Origin: Acidobacteriota bacterium
GTDB taxonomy: Bacteria > Acidobacteriota > Vicinamibacteria > Marinacidobacterales > Marinacidobacteraceae
Length of the DNA stretch: 64,000 nucleotides
Reading direction: 5' to 3'
NCBI GenBank assembly: GCA_022826195.1
Contig: JAJDVI010000085.1
Coordinates: forward strand, 38,884 to 102,883
Both the position numbers and the translations under genes were made by a program. The notes under the pieces were generated by a model, which ran no database searches, was not told the origin of the DNA, and saw only the letters and a list, made by a program, of their open reading frames with translations. Positions 1-8,504 of this stretch are shown piece after piece; positions within the stretch are counted from its first letter, which is position 1; each line of letters begins with the position of its first letter.

Positions 1-2
1 CG

Positions 3-56
3 CAGCCCGCCGCCGAGGTGATTGCGCGGCTCCGGGAGCGCCATCGGGCAGACTGA
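3..56 (+). CDS. Antitoxin, C-terminal end only (partial)
   Basis: The window opens inside a reading frame that ends at the TGA at 54-56. The last 17 residues read QPAAEVIARLRERHRAD, a charged helical tail of the kind seen at the end of small antitoxins. The stop overlaps the ATG of the ParE/RelE toxin by one base (TGATG), the usual arrangement of an antitoxin-toxin pair. The family (Phd, ParD or other) cannot be told from this fragment; the antitoxin role is inferred from position. Confidence 0.5.
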   Translation, partial: QPAAEVIARLRERHRAD

Positions 57-397
57 TGCCTTTCGCCGTCCGGCTGAGCCATGACGCCGTGCGGGATCTG
101 GAAGACATCTGCGACTACGTGGCCCGGGCGGACGGGCGGAGCCGGGCCCAGCATGTGCTGACGCGCATCGAGGAGGCCGTCGCGGCGCTGTCCGAGTTCC
201 CGGACCGTGGCAGTTTCCCGCGCGAACTGCTGGATTTCGGGATACGCCAGTACCGCGAAGTGCTGTTCAAACCCTATCGAGTGGTTTACCGGGTCGTGGA
301 CGACCGCGTCCACGTGTTGCTGATCGCCGACGGGAGGCGGAACATGCGCACCTTGTTGCTGCGGCGTTTGCTTCGAGCCGACGCCTCGGCGCCGTGA
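56..397 (+). CDS. ParE/RelE-superfamily toxin
   Basis: This 113-residue protein has the layout of the type II toxin superfamily ParE/RelE. An N-terminal strand and helix (PFAVRLSHDAVRDLEDICDYV) are followed by a helix with a QHVLTRIEEAVAAL stretch, then FPDRGSFPREL and a beta hairpin around YREVLFKPYRVVYRVVDDRVHVLLIADGRR (residues 66-96, quoted in part). ParE members poison DNA gyrase and RelE members cleave mRNA on the ribosome; the sequence does not say which applies. The upstream frame that overlaps it by one base is the presumed antitoxin. Length is normal for the family and the call is secure at superfamily level. Confidence 0.85.
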   Translation: MPFAVRLSHDAVRDLEDICDYVARADGRSRAQHVLTRIEEAVAALSEFPDRGSFPRELLDFGIRQYREVLFKPYRVVYRVVDDRVHVLLIADGRRNMRTLLLRRLLRADASAP

Positions 398-729
398 CCA
401 GCGACGTCGCATCCCCTGGCTTCCCCTCCCAAGTGTCCGACCGCGGCCCCTTCCACGATCTGAAACCGGTCGGAGATGAGGGCGCGTTCAGCGTCCCGCT
501 CAGGAAGTGGCGCGAACTCCTCTTCGTCGGCGCCATGCGCGAGACCGGGGACGGGCTCTACGTCCGCGACCCGGCCCGGCCCCTGCCTCCGATGCGGCAG
601 CCCGAGTACCTCGCGCCGGGCCAGCGCTTCCGGGCCGAGCGGTTGCCCGATCCGCGAGCGGGCAGGGCGGATCCGCTCAATCCCCGGATCCGCGACCGCA
701 GCCGGGTGCTGCTGACGCCGGTGGATTAG
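394..729 (+). CDS. Hypothetical protein, unknown function
   Basis: This 111-residue frame starts with GTG overlapping the toxin stop by four bases (GTGA), so it is probably translationally coupled to the toxin. Third positions are strongly G/C, as in real genes of this window, which supports coding. I see no signal peptide, membrane segment or recognised motif. The centre has a short hydrophobic patch (WRELLFVGAM) and the C-terminal half is rich in Arg and Pro. It ends 7 bases before the convergent hisS stop. It might be an unusual third component of the toxin-antitoxin locus or an unrelated small protein. Confidence 0.5.
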   Translation: MTSDVASPGFPSQVSDRGPFHDLKPVGDEGAFSVPLRKWRELLFVGAMRETGDGLYVRDPARPLPPMRQPEYLAPGQRFRAERLPDPRAGRADPLNPRIRDRSRVLLTPVD

Positions 730-736
730 CGATCGG

Positions 737-2101
737 TCAGCTCTGCAGGGTCGCCGGGACCTCGTCGAGCGGCACGGTGCGCTGCTCGCCGCTCTCGAGG
801 TTGCGCACGGTGCAGCGGTCGCCGTCGAGTTCCTGCTCGCCGAGGATCAGCGCGAACCGAACGCCGGCGGCCGCCGCGCGCCCGAGCTGCTTCCCCAGTT
901 TCAGGGAGTCCACCTGGACGTCGAGCCGCACTCCGGCCGCGCGCAGGGTGCGGGCGACCCGGAGGGTGTCGCGGACGGCGATTCCCGGGAGGGGACAGAG
1001 CATCGCCTGCGGCGCCGCCCCCTCGGACGAAAACGCGCCGCCCTCCTCGAGCAGCATCAGGATGCGTTCCATGCCCAGCGAGAACCCCACCGCCGGGGTG
1101 GCCCTCCCGCTGAACATCCCGACGAGTCCGTCGTAGCGGCCGCCCCCGGCCAGCGACCCGGCGCCTCCCGCCGCGACCACTTCGAAGATGGGTCCCGTGT
1201 AGTAGCTCAGGCCGCGCGCCAGGCTGGGAGCGAAACGGACCGGAGCTGCCTCTCCCAGCGCGCCGTCGAGCGCATCGAACAGCTCGACGAGTTCCGCAGC
1301 GGCGCCTCTCCCGGGCCCTTCGGGCAGCGACCGCCCGAGATCGCGGAGCCGGTCCAGATCGCCCTCCCGGTCTTCCGCGGCGCCCGGCACCAGCTCGAGG
1401 AGCCGCCGGGCCCGGTCCGGCCCCACTTCGGCGAGGCCGCCGAGCTCGCTCGCTACCGCGTCCCGGCCGATCTTGCCCATCTTGTCGAGCACCACGAGCG
1501 TCTCCTGCTCGGACGGAGCGGGGATGCCGCTGGCCGCGATCAGCGCCCGCAGCAGCTCGCGGTGGTTCAGCAGGATGGTGAAGTCCGAAAAGCCGAGCGC
1601 CGCCAGCGCCGCGTGCAGGACCACCAGCGTTTCCGCATCGGCGACCGGGGAACTGCTGCCGACGATGTCGGCGTCGCACTGGGTGAACTCCCGGAAACGC
1701 CCGCGCTGGGCCCGGTCCGCCCGCCAGACCGACTGGATCTGGTAGCGGCGGAACACCGGCGGCAGTTGGGCGCGGTACTCCGCGGTGACCCGGGCGAGCG
1801 GCACCGTGAGGTCGTAGCGGAGTCCGAGGTCGGACAGGTCTGCCGGCTCCACCGGCTCCCGGCCGAGCGCCCGCGCCAGCCGCTCGCCCCGGTGGAGCAC
1901 CCGGTAGATGAGCTGGTCGCCCTCCTCGCCGTACTTCCCCAGCAGCGTCGAGAGCCGCTCCATCGCCGGCGTCTCGAGGGGCACGAAGCCGTGCGCGGCG
2001 AACGCGGCCTCGACGCGGCGGAACGCCTCGCGGCGGGTCAGGGCGGCGGCGGGAAGGTGGTCCCGCATCCCGCTGACCGGCTTGGTGGGCGCTTTCCCCA
2101 T
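737..2101 (-). CDS. hisS: Histidyl-tRNA synthetase
   Basis: A class II aminoacyl-tRNA synthetase of 454 residues that charges tRNA-His in the cytoplasm. Motif 2 is around residues 118-148 (RRYQIQSVWRADR, then GRFREFTQCDADIVG). The histidine-specific motif LARGLSYYTG is near 305 and motif 3 (VGFSLGMERILML) near 340. A C-terminal anticodon-binding domain occupies about 365-454. It is slightly longer than the common bacterial form of about 420 residues. The regulatory paralogue HisZ would lack this anticodon domain, so HisRS is preferred. It is transcribed alone, convergent with the gene at 394 and divergent from the exported protein at 2211. Confidence 0.97.
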   Translation of the reverse strand: MGKAPTKPVSGMRDHLPAAALTRREAFRRVEAAFAAHGFVPLETPAMERLSTLLGKYGEEGDQLIYRVLHRGERLARALGREPVEPADLSDLGLRYDLTVPLARVTAEYRAQLPPVFRRYQIQSVWRADRAQRGRFREFTQCDADIVGSSSPVADAETLVVLHAALAALGFSDFTILLNHRELLRALIAASGIPAPSEQETLVVLDKMGKIGRDAVASELGGLAEVGPDRARRLLELVPGAAEDREGDLDRLRDLGRSLPEGPGRGAAAELVELFDALDGALGEAAPVRFAPSLARGLSYYTGPIFEVVAAGGAGSLAGGGRYDGLVGMFSGRATPAVGFSLGMERILMLLEEGGAFSSEGAAPQAMLCPLPGIAVRDTLRVARTLRAAGVRLDVQVDSLKLGKQLGRAAAAGVRFALILGEQELDGDRCTVRNLESGEQRTVPLDEVPATLQS

Positions 2102-2210
2102 GGACGGCGGGGAGCATACTGGCGGCCAACCGCGGTCGGGTTAGCCCGGCCGGTCCGGATGCGCCACAATGCGGGCCGATAGCTGGCCGGAGGGTTGGCA
2201 GGAGGTCGTC

Positions 2211-2555
2211 ATGCGTCGCTTTCGAAACGTAACCATCGTTCTTTCCCTGGTTCTGCTGCTGGCGGGCGCCGCGGCCCTGGCCGTCGCCCAGGATGAGCAG
2301 ACCTGGGCGGCGCACGTCACCGACGACATGTGCGCCAAGGAGCACATGATGGACGGGATGACCGATCCGGAATGCGCCATTGCGTGCGTCGAGATGGGGG
2401 CGGCGCTCGCGCTCTTCGTGGAAGCGGACGATGCCGTGTACGCGGTGGACGACCAGGCGAAGGTGGGGGATTTCGCGGGTCAGGACGTCACGGTTACCGG
2501 CGTCCTCAGCGAGGACGGGACCACGGTGACCGTCCATTCCATCGAAGCGCGCTGA
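2211..2555 (+). CDS. Small exported protein, DUF5818-like
   Basis: This 114-residue protein begins at ATG 2211, five bases after a GGAGG ribosome site at 2201-2205; an earlier in-frame ATG at 2169 lacks such a site. Residues 1 to about 25 form a signal peptide (MRRF, then a Val/Leu/Ala-rich core ending AVAQ). The mature part has three cysteines (MCAKEH, PECAIACVE), then a beta-rich end with VKVTG-type wording (DFAGQDVTVTGVLSEDG and TVTVHSIEAR). This pattern resembles small exported DUF5818-type proteins common in Acidobacteriota, probably OB-fold-like; the function is unknown. No partner gene is adjacent, and hisS is divergent. Confidence 0.83.
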   Translation: MRRFRNVTIVLSLVLLLAGAAALAVAQDEQTWAAHVTDDMCAKEHMMDGMTDPECAIACVEMGAALALFVEADDAVYAVDDQAKVGDFAGQDVTVTGVLSEDGTTVTVHSIEAR

Positions 2556-2981
2556 CCCCCTGGACGTTCTTCCCCGCGCGGTTTTCACGGGGCGGCCGGG
2601 TTTCACCGTGCTAGACTTGCTTTCCGGATTCGCTGGGGGATGACGCGGCGCCACTGGCAGCGCGTTCCCCACCCACTGTGACCCGGTCAAAACTCACGGC
2701 GGTTTCGCTCCGCAACTGACGACCGGCGTTCCCGGGGACTCCGATCCGCGGACCGGTGAGGCCGGTTCTGCGCGCCTTGAGGTGCGCCGGCCCGATTTCG
2801 CCGTCGAGGCTGTCGCTCGGCGACCCTCGCCAGTGCCGGCACCGTCCGCTTTCCGGAGCTGTCGAATCAGAGGCTCCTGCCCATGCCGGATCTGCACCCA
2901 GCGGCCCCGCCCAAGCAGACAACAGTCGACCGAAAGCCCCACCACCTGGCGAAGACGCCCCCAGACTCTCAGGAAACGCCC
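2556..2981. other. 426-bp non-coding region, rho leader and promoter
   Basis: No convincing gene lies here. An in-frame extension of rho back to ATG 2883 exists, but its codons (CCA, ACA, CGA, TCT) are unlike the neighbouring genes, so I treat it as leader. A TAGACT hexamer near 2612 resembles the -10 elements seen elsewhere in this window, without a clear -35 box. A long leader would suit rho autoregulation, which is known in other bacteria, but no specific structure was established. Confidence 0.4.
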
Positions 2982-4223
2982 ATGCCCGACGCGCCCGTCG
3001 CCGCCGCGAACGAGGAAGTCGCGGTGGTGGAACCAGTTCCCCCGGCCGGCGAAAAGCAACGCGAACCGCAAGCCAGGGAACCGGAAATCCCTCGCATCGA
3101 GATCACCGGCCTGCTGGACATCGGGCCTCGCGACAGCGGTCATCTGCGGCTTCTCGCCAACAACTTCCTGCCCCGGGCCACGGATGTCCGGGTCCCGTTC
3201 GGCCTGATCGACCGTTACAAGCTCCGCGAGGGGCACATGATCCTCGGCTACCACGGTCCGCCGAGGCGCGGCCGCCGGCGCGGCGGGCCGCCGCGCGCGG
3301 AACTGCACACCGTTCTCGAAGTCAACGGCTACCCCGTCGAGGCGCTGCCTCCCCGGCGGAACTACGCGGATCTGGTCAGCGAGCATCCGGCTCCCCGGAT
3401 CGAACTGGCGCGGACCGAGCCGGCCCCGCTGTCGCTTCGGGTGGTCGACCTCATCTCTCCGGTGGGGAGGGGTCAACGCGGCCTTATCGTCGCGGCCCCC
3501 AAGACCGGCAAGACGATCCTGCTCGAGCAGATCGGCGCCTCCATCTCGGACCACTACCCGGGCATCCACCTCATCATCCTGCTGATCGACGAACGCCCCG
3601 AGGAGGTGACCCACATGCGGCGTTCGGTCCCGAAGGCCGAGGTTGTCGCCTCGACCGCCGACAGCGGCAGCGCGGACCACGTGCGGGTCGCCCGGATCGT
3701 GCTGGAGCAGGCCCGCCGGCTCGTGGAGATGAAGGAGGACGTGGTCATCCTGCTCGACTCGATCACCCGCCTGGGACGGGCGGCGAACCGGGAAATGCGC
3801 GGCAAGGGCCGCACCATGAGCGGCGGGATCGACTCGCGCGCGCTCGAGTTCCCCCGTCAGTTCTTCGGCGCGGCGCGCAAGATCGAAGACGGCGGCAGCC
3901 TGACCATCCTCGGGACGGCGCTGGTGGATACCGGAAGCCAGATGGACGAGGTCATCTTCCAGGAGTTCAAGGGCACCGGCAACATGGAACTGGTGCTGGA
4001 CCGGAAGCTGGCGGAGTCGCGGATCTTTCCCGCGATCGACATTCACCAGTCCGGAACCCGCCGGGAGGAGCTGCTCCTTTCGCCCGAAGAACTGCCGAAG
4101 ACCCATCTGCTGCGCCGCGCGCTCGCGGGCCTGAAGCCGATGGAGGCCATGTCGCTGCTCCTCGGCCGGATGGAGCGGACGAAGAACAACGCCGACATGC
4201 TGGCGTCGATCCGGGTCTCCTGA
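2982..4223 (+). CDS. rho: Transcription termination factor Rho, short N-terminus
   Basis: An RNA-dependent hexameric helicase that terminates transcription. From ATG 2982 (AGGA seven bases upstream) it has 413 residues; ATG 2883 would give 446. The ATPase core is clear: [16 protein letters not shown] (P-loop about residues 171-178), [42 protein letters not shown] (Q-loop) and [16 protein letters not shown]. Two things differ from textbook Rho. The helical Rho_N domain is replaced by about 35 Pro/Glu/Ala-rich residues. The cold-shock RNA-binding domain is present, but its GFGFLR motif reads DSGHLRLL. The P-loop has APKTGKT where E. coli has PPKAGKT. It is followed by rplU. Confidence 0.93.
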   Translation: MPDAPVAAANEEVAVVEPVPPAGEKQREPQAREPEIPRIEITGLLDIGPRDSGHLRLLANNFLPRATDVRVPFGLIDRYKLREGHMILGYHGPPRRGRRRGGPPRAELHTVLEVNGYPVEALPPRRNYADLVSEHPAPRIELARTEPAPLSLRVVDLISPVGRGQRGLIVAAPKTGKTILLEQIGASISDHYPGIHLIILLIDERPEEVTHMRRSVPKAEVVASTADSGSADHVRVARIVLEQARRLVEMKEDVVILLDSITRLGRAANREMRGKGRTMSGGIDSRALEFPRQFFGAARKIEDGGSLTILGTALVDTGSQMDEVIFQEFKGTGNMELVLDRKLAESRIFPAIDIHQSGTRREELLLSPEELPKTHLLRRALAGLKPMEAMSLLLGRMERTKNNADMLASIRVS

Positions 4224-4295
4224 GGTTCTGCGAATCGGAGCCGGAACGAACGGCGTTCATTGCTAGAATCCCGCGTTTCTCCGGGCAGACATCTC

Positions 4296-4652
4296 ATGTA
4301 CGCAATCATCGAAAGCGGCGGCAAGCAGCACCGCGCCGAGCCCGGACAGCGCCTCGCGCTCGAGAAGCTCGACGCCCGCGACGGCGAGACCGTCTCGTTC
4401 GACCGCGTGCTCATGGTGCGGGACCCGGAGGGCGGCGAGTGCCGCATCGGTACTCCCTATCTGCCGGAAACGACCGTCTCGGCGACAGTGCTGGCGCACT
4501 ACCGCGATCCCAAGGTGCTGGTGTTCAAGCGCAAGCGCCGGAAGGGCTACCGGAAGAAGCAGGGACACCGGCAGGCTCGCGTGCAGGTCCGGGTGGAGGC
4601 CATCCACGAGGGGACCGCGGACGCCGCCGCCAGCTCGGCCGCAGCGGAGTAG
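4296..4652 (+). CDS. rplU: Ribosomal protein bL21
   Basis: This 118-residue 50S subunit protein starts MYAIIESGGKQHRAEPGQRL, the conserved bL21 N-terminus, which fixes the start at ATG 4296 rather than an upstream TTG at 4260. The basic block FKRKRRKGYRKKQGHRQ near residues 77-93 binds 23S rRNA. About 15 Ala-rich residues trail at the C-terminus. It heads the rplU-rpmA-obgE cluster, a conserved order. A TAGAAT hexamer at 4264-4269 is a possible -10 element, but no matching -35 box is evident. Confidence 0.97.
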   Translation: MYAIIESGGKQHRAEPGQRLALEKLDARDGETVSFDRVLMVRDPEGGECRIGTPYLPETTVSATVLAHYRDPKVLVFKRKRRKGYRKKQGHRQARVQVRVEAIHEGTADAAASSAAAE

Positions 4653-4697
4653 ATCGGTCACGACACGAGAAGCGGCAGAAACACTCGGGAGGTCAAC

Positions 4698-4952
4698 GTG
4701 GCGCACAAGAAGGGTCAGGGAAGCTCCAGGAACGGGCGCGACAGCCACTCGAAGCGGCTCGGCGTCAAGCGTTTCGCCGGTGAACGGGTATCGGGCGGGA
4801 CCATCCTGGTCCGCCAGCGCGGCACCCGCTTCAAGCCGGGCGCGGGCGTGGGGCGCGGAAACGACGACACCCTCTTCGCCAAGGTGGGCGGGGTCGTGCA
4901 GTTCTGGAACCGCGGGCGGCTCGGCCGGTTCATCTCGATCGCCGCGGACTGA
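4698..4952 (+). CDS. rpmA: Ribosomal protein bL27
   Basis: This 84-residue 50S protein starts at GTG 4698, five bases after GGGAGG. It reads [20 protein letters not shown], the canonical bL27 N-terminus that reaches the peptidyl-transferase centre, followed by [23 protein letters not shown]. There is no cleavable N-terminal extension of the kind found in Firmicutes. It follows rplU by 45 bases and precedes obgE by 59 bases, and the three are probably co-transcribed. Confidence 0.97.
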   Translation: MAHKKGQGSSRNGRDSHSKRLGVKRFAGERVSGGTILVRQRGTRFKPGAGVGRGNDDTLFAKVGGVVQFWNRGRLGRFISIAAD

Positions 4953-5011
4953 TTCCACCGGTCGGATCACCAGCGGCCGGACCCCGACCGGCGTTCCCGG
5001 TTGGTCGCGTC

Positions 5012-6025
5012 ATGCTCGTTGACGAGGTCGTTCTCAAGCTTTCCGGAGGGCGCGGCGGCAACGGGGCCCTCAGCTTCCGCCGGGAGAAGTTCGTTCCCCG
5101 CGGCGGACCCGACGGCGGCAACGGCGGGCGCGGGGGGAGCGTCGTGCTGGTCGCGGACCGGGGACGCCACACGCTGGCGGCGTACCGCTACCGGCCCAGC
5201 TACCGGGCGGACGCCGGCGGACACGGGTCGGGCAACAATCGGCAGGGCCGCTCGGGGCAGGACCTGCTGCTGCGGGTGCCAGCGGGTACGGCGGCCTATG
5301 ACGATGAGTCGGGCGCGCTCCTCGGGGATCTGGTGGAAGACGGGAACTCCCTCACGGTGGCGCCCGGCGGCCGCGGCGGCCGGGGGAACGCGGTCTTCCG
5401 GACGCCGACCAACCAGGCGCCCCGGCGCACCGAACCCGGAGAGTCCGGGGTCGCGCGGACTGTCCGGCTCGAGCTGCGGCTCCTCGCGGACGTGGGCCTG
5501 GTCGGCTTCCCGAACGCCGGCAAGTCGTCCTTCATCGCCCGGGTGAGCGCCGCGAAGCCCCGCATCGCGGACTACCCGTTCACGACGCTGAGCCCGAACC
5601 TGGGACTGGTACGGCTCGGCGACGACGCCGAGTTCGTGGTTGCGGACCTCCCCGGCCTGATTCCCGGGGCCAGCCGGGGCGCCGGATTGGGGACCCGGTT
5701 CCTGAAGCACCTGTCGCGGACCGCGTTCCTGGTTTATTTCATCGACCTCTCGGAGTCGTCGGGCCGTGTCCCGAAGGCCGATCTCGAGGTGCTCCGGCAG
5801 GAAGTGACGCTCTACGGCGGCAGCCTGCCGGGGAAACCGGCCATGGTGGTGGGCAACAAGACGGACATCCTGACCGATGAGGCCCGTCTCGAAGCGCTCT
5901 CCGCTGCGGCGGCGGCAGGCGGCCTGCCCTTCTTCGCGGTCTCGGCGGCGACCGGGGACGGCTGCGCGGACCTCGTCGCCGAACTCGGCGCCCGGGTGGC
6001 GGGCGCCGGGAGGAGCGGCGCGTGA
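5012..6025 (+). CDS. obgE: GTPase ObgE (CgtA)
   Basis: A 337-residue ribosome-associated GTPase needed for late 50S assembly. The glycine-rich Obg fold fills residues 1-158 (LSGGRGGNGALSFRREKFVP, GGRGGRGNAVF). The G domain follows, with G1 FPNAGKSSF near 166, G2/switch around DYPFTTLSPNLG, G3 DLPGL near 212 and G4 NKTD near 283. It ends soon after the G domain, so it lacks the extra C-terminal OCT domain of some Obg proteins. Its stop overlaps the nadD start by four bases (GTGA), implying coupled translation with nadD and rsfS. Confidence 0.97.
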   Translation: MLVDEVVLKLSGGRGGNGALSFRREKFVPRGGPDGGNGGRGGSVVLVADRGRHTLAAYRYRPSYRADAGGHGSGNNRQGRSGQDLLLRVPAGTAAYDDESGALLGDLVEDGNSLTVAPGGRGGRGNAVFRTPTNQAPRRTEPGESGVARTVRLELRLLADVGLVGFPNAGKSSFIARVSAAKPRIADYPFTTLSPNLGLVRLGDDAEFVVADLPGLIPGASRGAGLGTRFLKHLSRTAFLVYFIDLSESSGRVPKADLEVLRQEVTLYGGSLPGKPAMVVGNKTDILTDEARLEALSAAAAAGGLPFFAVSAATGDGCADLVAELGARVAGAGRSGA

Positions 6026-6687
6026 CGCACGGGGCGGTCCGGCGGCCCGGGGTGATCGCAGTCTTCGGCGGGACGTTCGATCCCCCGCACTGGGGGCACG
6101 TGCGCGCCGCCGAGGCCGTCCGGGACCGGGTGGGGGTGGAAGCGGTATGGCTGGTGCCGGCGCGGATTCCGCCGCACCGGGCGACGCCCCGCCTCCCGGC
6201 GGAGGAGAGGCTCGGGCTCGTGGAGGAGGCCGTCGCGGGCCGGGAACGACTGTTCGCGAGCCCCGTGGAGCTCGAGCGCGAGGGACCGTCGTTCACCATC
6301 GACACCCTCGACGGGTTGGCGGCCGGGCGAGACCGGCCGGCCGGCGGGGCGGCGGTGCTGTTCGTGGTCGGGTCCGACGCCTTTCGGGAGATCCGGACCT
6401 GGAGCCGCTACGAGCGCCTCCTGGACCGGCACCCGGTCCTGGTCCATCGCCGGGCCGGGTGCGCGATCGCGGAGGCGGTGATGGTGCTGCCGCGCCGATT
6501 CCGAACCCGGGTGACCGCCGGTCTGTCAGCGCCGTTGATCCCCCCGCGTATCCTCACCCTGGACATTGACCTTCCCGACCCCCAGTCCTACCGGATCCGA
6601 GAACTCCTGAAGCAGCAGACGCCAATCGATCACCTCGTTCCCCCGCGGGTCGCCGCCCGCATCGCCGAAAGGGGTCTCTATCGTTGA
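6022..6687 (+). CDS. nadD: Nicotinate-nucleotide adenylyltransferase
   Basis: A 221-residue enzyme that makes nicotinate adenine dinucleotide from NaMN and ATP in NAD synthesis. The nucleotidyltransferase signature GGTFDPPHWGH is at residues 15-25, followed by WLVPARIPPHR and the substrate region VVGSDAFREIRTW. The C-terminal ATP-binding motif, usually written ISSTxxR, appears as DPQSYRIREL, a mild departure that keeps the IR pair. The start is GTG 6022, overlapping obgE by four bases, and the stop overlaps rsfS by four bases. The obgE-nadD-rsfS order is widespread in bacteria. Confidence 0.93.
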   Translation: MTHGAVRRPGVIAVFGGTFDPPHWGHVRAAEAVRDRVGVEAVWLVPARIPPHRATPRLPAEERLGLVEEAVAGRERLFASPVELEREGPSFTIDTLDGLAAGRDRPAGGAAVLFVVGSDAFREIRTWSRYERLLDRHPVLVHRRAGCAIAEAVMVLPRRFRTRVTAGLSAPLIPPRILTLDIDLPDPQSYRIRELLKQQTPIDHLVPPRVAARIAERGLYR

Positions 6688-7088
6688 GCCAGCCGGTTCC
6701 GAAACTCTCCGCCGAGTCCTGCGCCCGGTTCTCCGCCGAGGTCGCGCAGCTCGAAAAAGCCGAAGACGTGGTGGTTCTCGACCTCCGCGGCCTTGCCGGC
6801 TTTACCGATTTCTTCGTCATCGCGACGGCCGCCAGCGAGCGCCGCCGCAAGACGATCGTGGATGCCGTGGAACTCCGTGTCCGGGAGCGGGTAGGCCGCA
6901 AACCCATCCATCTCGAGGGGTATCCGGCGGCCGGCTGGCTGCTCGCCGACTACGTGGACTTCGTCGTTCACGTGTTCTCGCCGGAGAGCCGCGAGCTGTA
7001 TCAGCTCGAGAAGCTCTGGGGCGACGCCGCCCGCTGGTATCCGGAGCCGTCCGGCGCGGGCGCCGCCGCCCCTTCGGGTACGCCATAG
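6684..7088 (+). CDS. rsfS: Ribosomal silencing factor RsfS
   Basis: A 134-residue protein that binds uL14 on the 50S subunit and blocks joining with the 30S subunit when nutrients are short. Family features are VVVLDLRGLAGFTDFFVIAT (residues about 33-52), then HLEGYPAAGWLLADYVDFVV and HVFSPESRELYQLEKLWGDA. The start is TTG 6684, overlapping the nadD stop by four bases (TTGA). The last 15 residues are Ala/Gly/Pro and probably disordered. It is followed 24 bases later by the LapA-LapB gene. Confidence 0.95.
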   Translation: MSQPVPKLSAESCARFSAEVAQLEKAEDVVVLDLRGLAGFTDFFVIATAASERRRKTIVDAVELRVRERVGRKPIHLEGYPAAGWLLADYVDFVVHVFSPESRELYQLEKLWGDAARWYPEPSGAGAAAPSGTP

Positions 7089-7112
7089 AATCGGACCGGC
7101 GAGAAGAATCCG

Positions 7113-8462
7113 ATGGGCATTCGCACCCTGCTGTTCGTAGTCGCGGTCCTGCTGACCGCGGGCCTGCTGCTGGTCGTCGTGGCGTCCAACGCGCAGTTCG
7201 TGACCGTCACCCTGCCGTTCTTCCTGCCGATCCGGGTGGAACTGTGGAAGGTCATGTTCGCCGGCGTCGGCCTCGGGGCCGCGGTCGCCCTGGCCTTCGA
7301 TCTGGCGGGCCGGGTCCGGCGTCTCGTTCGTGAACGGCGTCTCCGGCGCGGACGCCAGGATCTCGAGGAGGGTGAGCGGCTGTACCTCGACGGGCTCGAC
7401 GAAATGGCCTCCGGCCGCTGGCCGCAGGCCCTCCTCAGTTTCGAGGCGGCGCAGGAGTACGCGGGCGCCGATCCCAAGACACTCCGCCGCAAGGCCGAAT
7501 GCCTGATGCAGCTCGGCCGGCCCGGGGAAGCGGCCGAGGCGCTGGAGCAGGCGCTGGGCGAAGATCGTGGAAACCACGACGTGTCCTACGCGCTGGCGGA
7601 GGCCCGGCAGGCGATGGGAGAGCGGGAGCAGGCGCGGGCGCTGCTGGAAAAGACCATTTCCGAGGATCCCGAAGCTCCGACGCCGGCCCTCGCCCGGCTT
7701 CGCGACCTGCTGGTGGAGGCGGGCGAGAACCGCGCCGCCCTGTCCGTCCAGCAGCGGCTCGTCACGCACGTCGCCCCCTCCGCCCGCGCTGCCGAAGATC
7801 AGCGGACCCTGTCGCTCCGTCACGGATACGGCAAGGAGCTTCTCGAGGCGGGCGAGCCGGCCGAGGCGGCGCGGGTGTTCCGGCCGATCCTGGAGGAGGA
7901 CCCGGGGGCGGTGCCCGCGTGGGTGCGTCTCGGGGAGGCCTACCTCGCGGGCGGCAACGAGAGGGCGGCGGTCGATACCTGGGAAAAGGCCTTCGAACAG
8001 ACCGGGGCCACGGCGCCGCTTTCGGCGCTCCAGGACTACTACCTCGACCGGACCTGTCCGGAGGACGCGATCTCGGTGTGGAAGCGGGCGATCGGCGCCG
8101 CCGAAAGCCCCGCCGAGAGCCAGTACCTCCTGGGAAAGCTCTACGACCGGCTCTACATGCTGGACGACGCCCTCAAGACGTTCGCCAACCTGCCCCGGAC
8201 GGCCGCTCCGGCGCTGGGCGCCCGTCTTTCCCGCATCCTCGAGGGCCGCGGCGACCTCGCCGAAGCCGTGATCCGGGCCCGCGAGGTGATTGCCGCCGCG
8301 CCGTCCCTGTCGGCCGAGTACTGCTGCTCCGCGTGCGGCACCCGGTTCCCGGACTGGAGCGACAGTTGCGCGGAGTGCGGAACCTACGGAGGGGTCCGGC
8401 TGGACGTGGAGCAGGTCCGGCCCGTCCCGGTGGGCGGCGACGCGTCGACGCCGGTCGTCTGA
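7113..8462 (+). CDS. lapB: LapA-LapB fusion: inner-membrane TPR protein with C-terminal rubredoxin-type metal site
   Basis: This 449-residue protein joins two parts that are separate adjacent genes in E. coli. Residues 1-75 match LapA (DUF1049): a membrane helix, ASNAQFVTVTLPFFLPIRVE, then a second helix (LWKVMFAGVGLGAAVALAFD) and a basic stretch. Residues about 90-380 are tetratricopeptide repeats. The end carries CSACGTRFPDWSDSCAECGTY, the paired CxxC rubredoxin-like site of LapB (YciM). In Enterobacteria LapB couples FtsH to LpxC turnover and so sets lipopolysaccharide level. That role is family knowledge and is inferred here. It follows rsfS in the same orientation. Confidence 0.9.
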   Translation: MGIRTLLFVVAVLLTAGLLLVVVASNAQFVTVTLPFFLPIRVELWKVMFAGVGLGAAVALAFDLAGRVRRLVRERRLRRGRQDLEEGERLYLDGLDEMASGRWPQALLSFEAAQEYAGADPKTLRRKAECLMQLGRPGEAAEALEQALGEDRGNHDVSYALAEARQAMGEREQARALLEKTISEDPEAPTPALARLRDLLVEAGENRAALSVQQRLVTHVAPSARAAEDQRTLSLRHGYGKELLEAGEPAEAARVFRPILEEDPGAVPAWVRLGEAYLAGGNERAAVDTWEKAFEQTGATAPLSALQDYYLDRTCPEDAISVWKRAIGAAESPAESQYLLGKLYDRLYMLDDALKTFANLPRTAAPALGARLSRILEGRGDLAEAVIRAREVIAAAPSLSAEYCCSACGTRFPDWSDSCAECGTYGGVRLDVEQVRPVPVGGDASTPVV

Positions 8463-8504
8463 CGGCAGACGGCCGGGCGCGGTACCGATAGAGTTTTCGC
8501 CCGC

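Noticed and set aside
2611..2922. A 103-codon minus-strand frame in the rho leader
   Set aside because: No ribosome site, no recognisable fold and composition like antisense noise.
2883..2981. Upstream start for rho adding 33 residues
   Set aside because: Codon choice is unlike the rest of the gene, and ATG 2982 has a good ribosome site. Kept as an alternative only.
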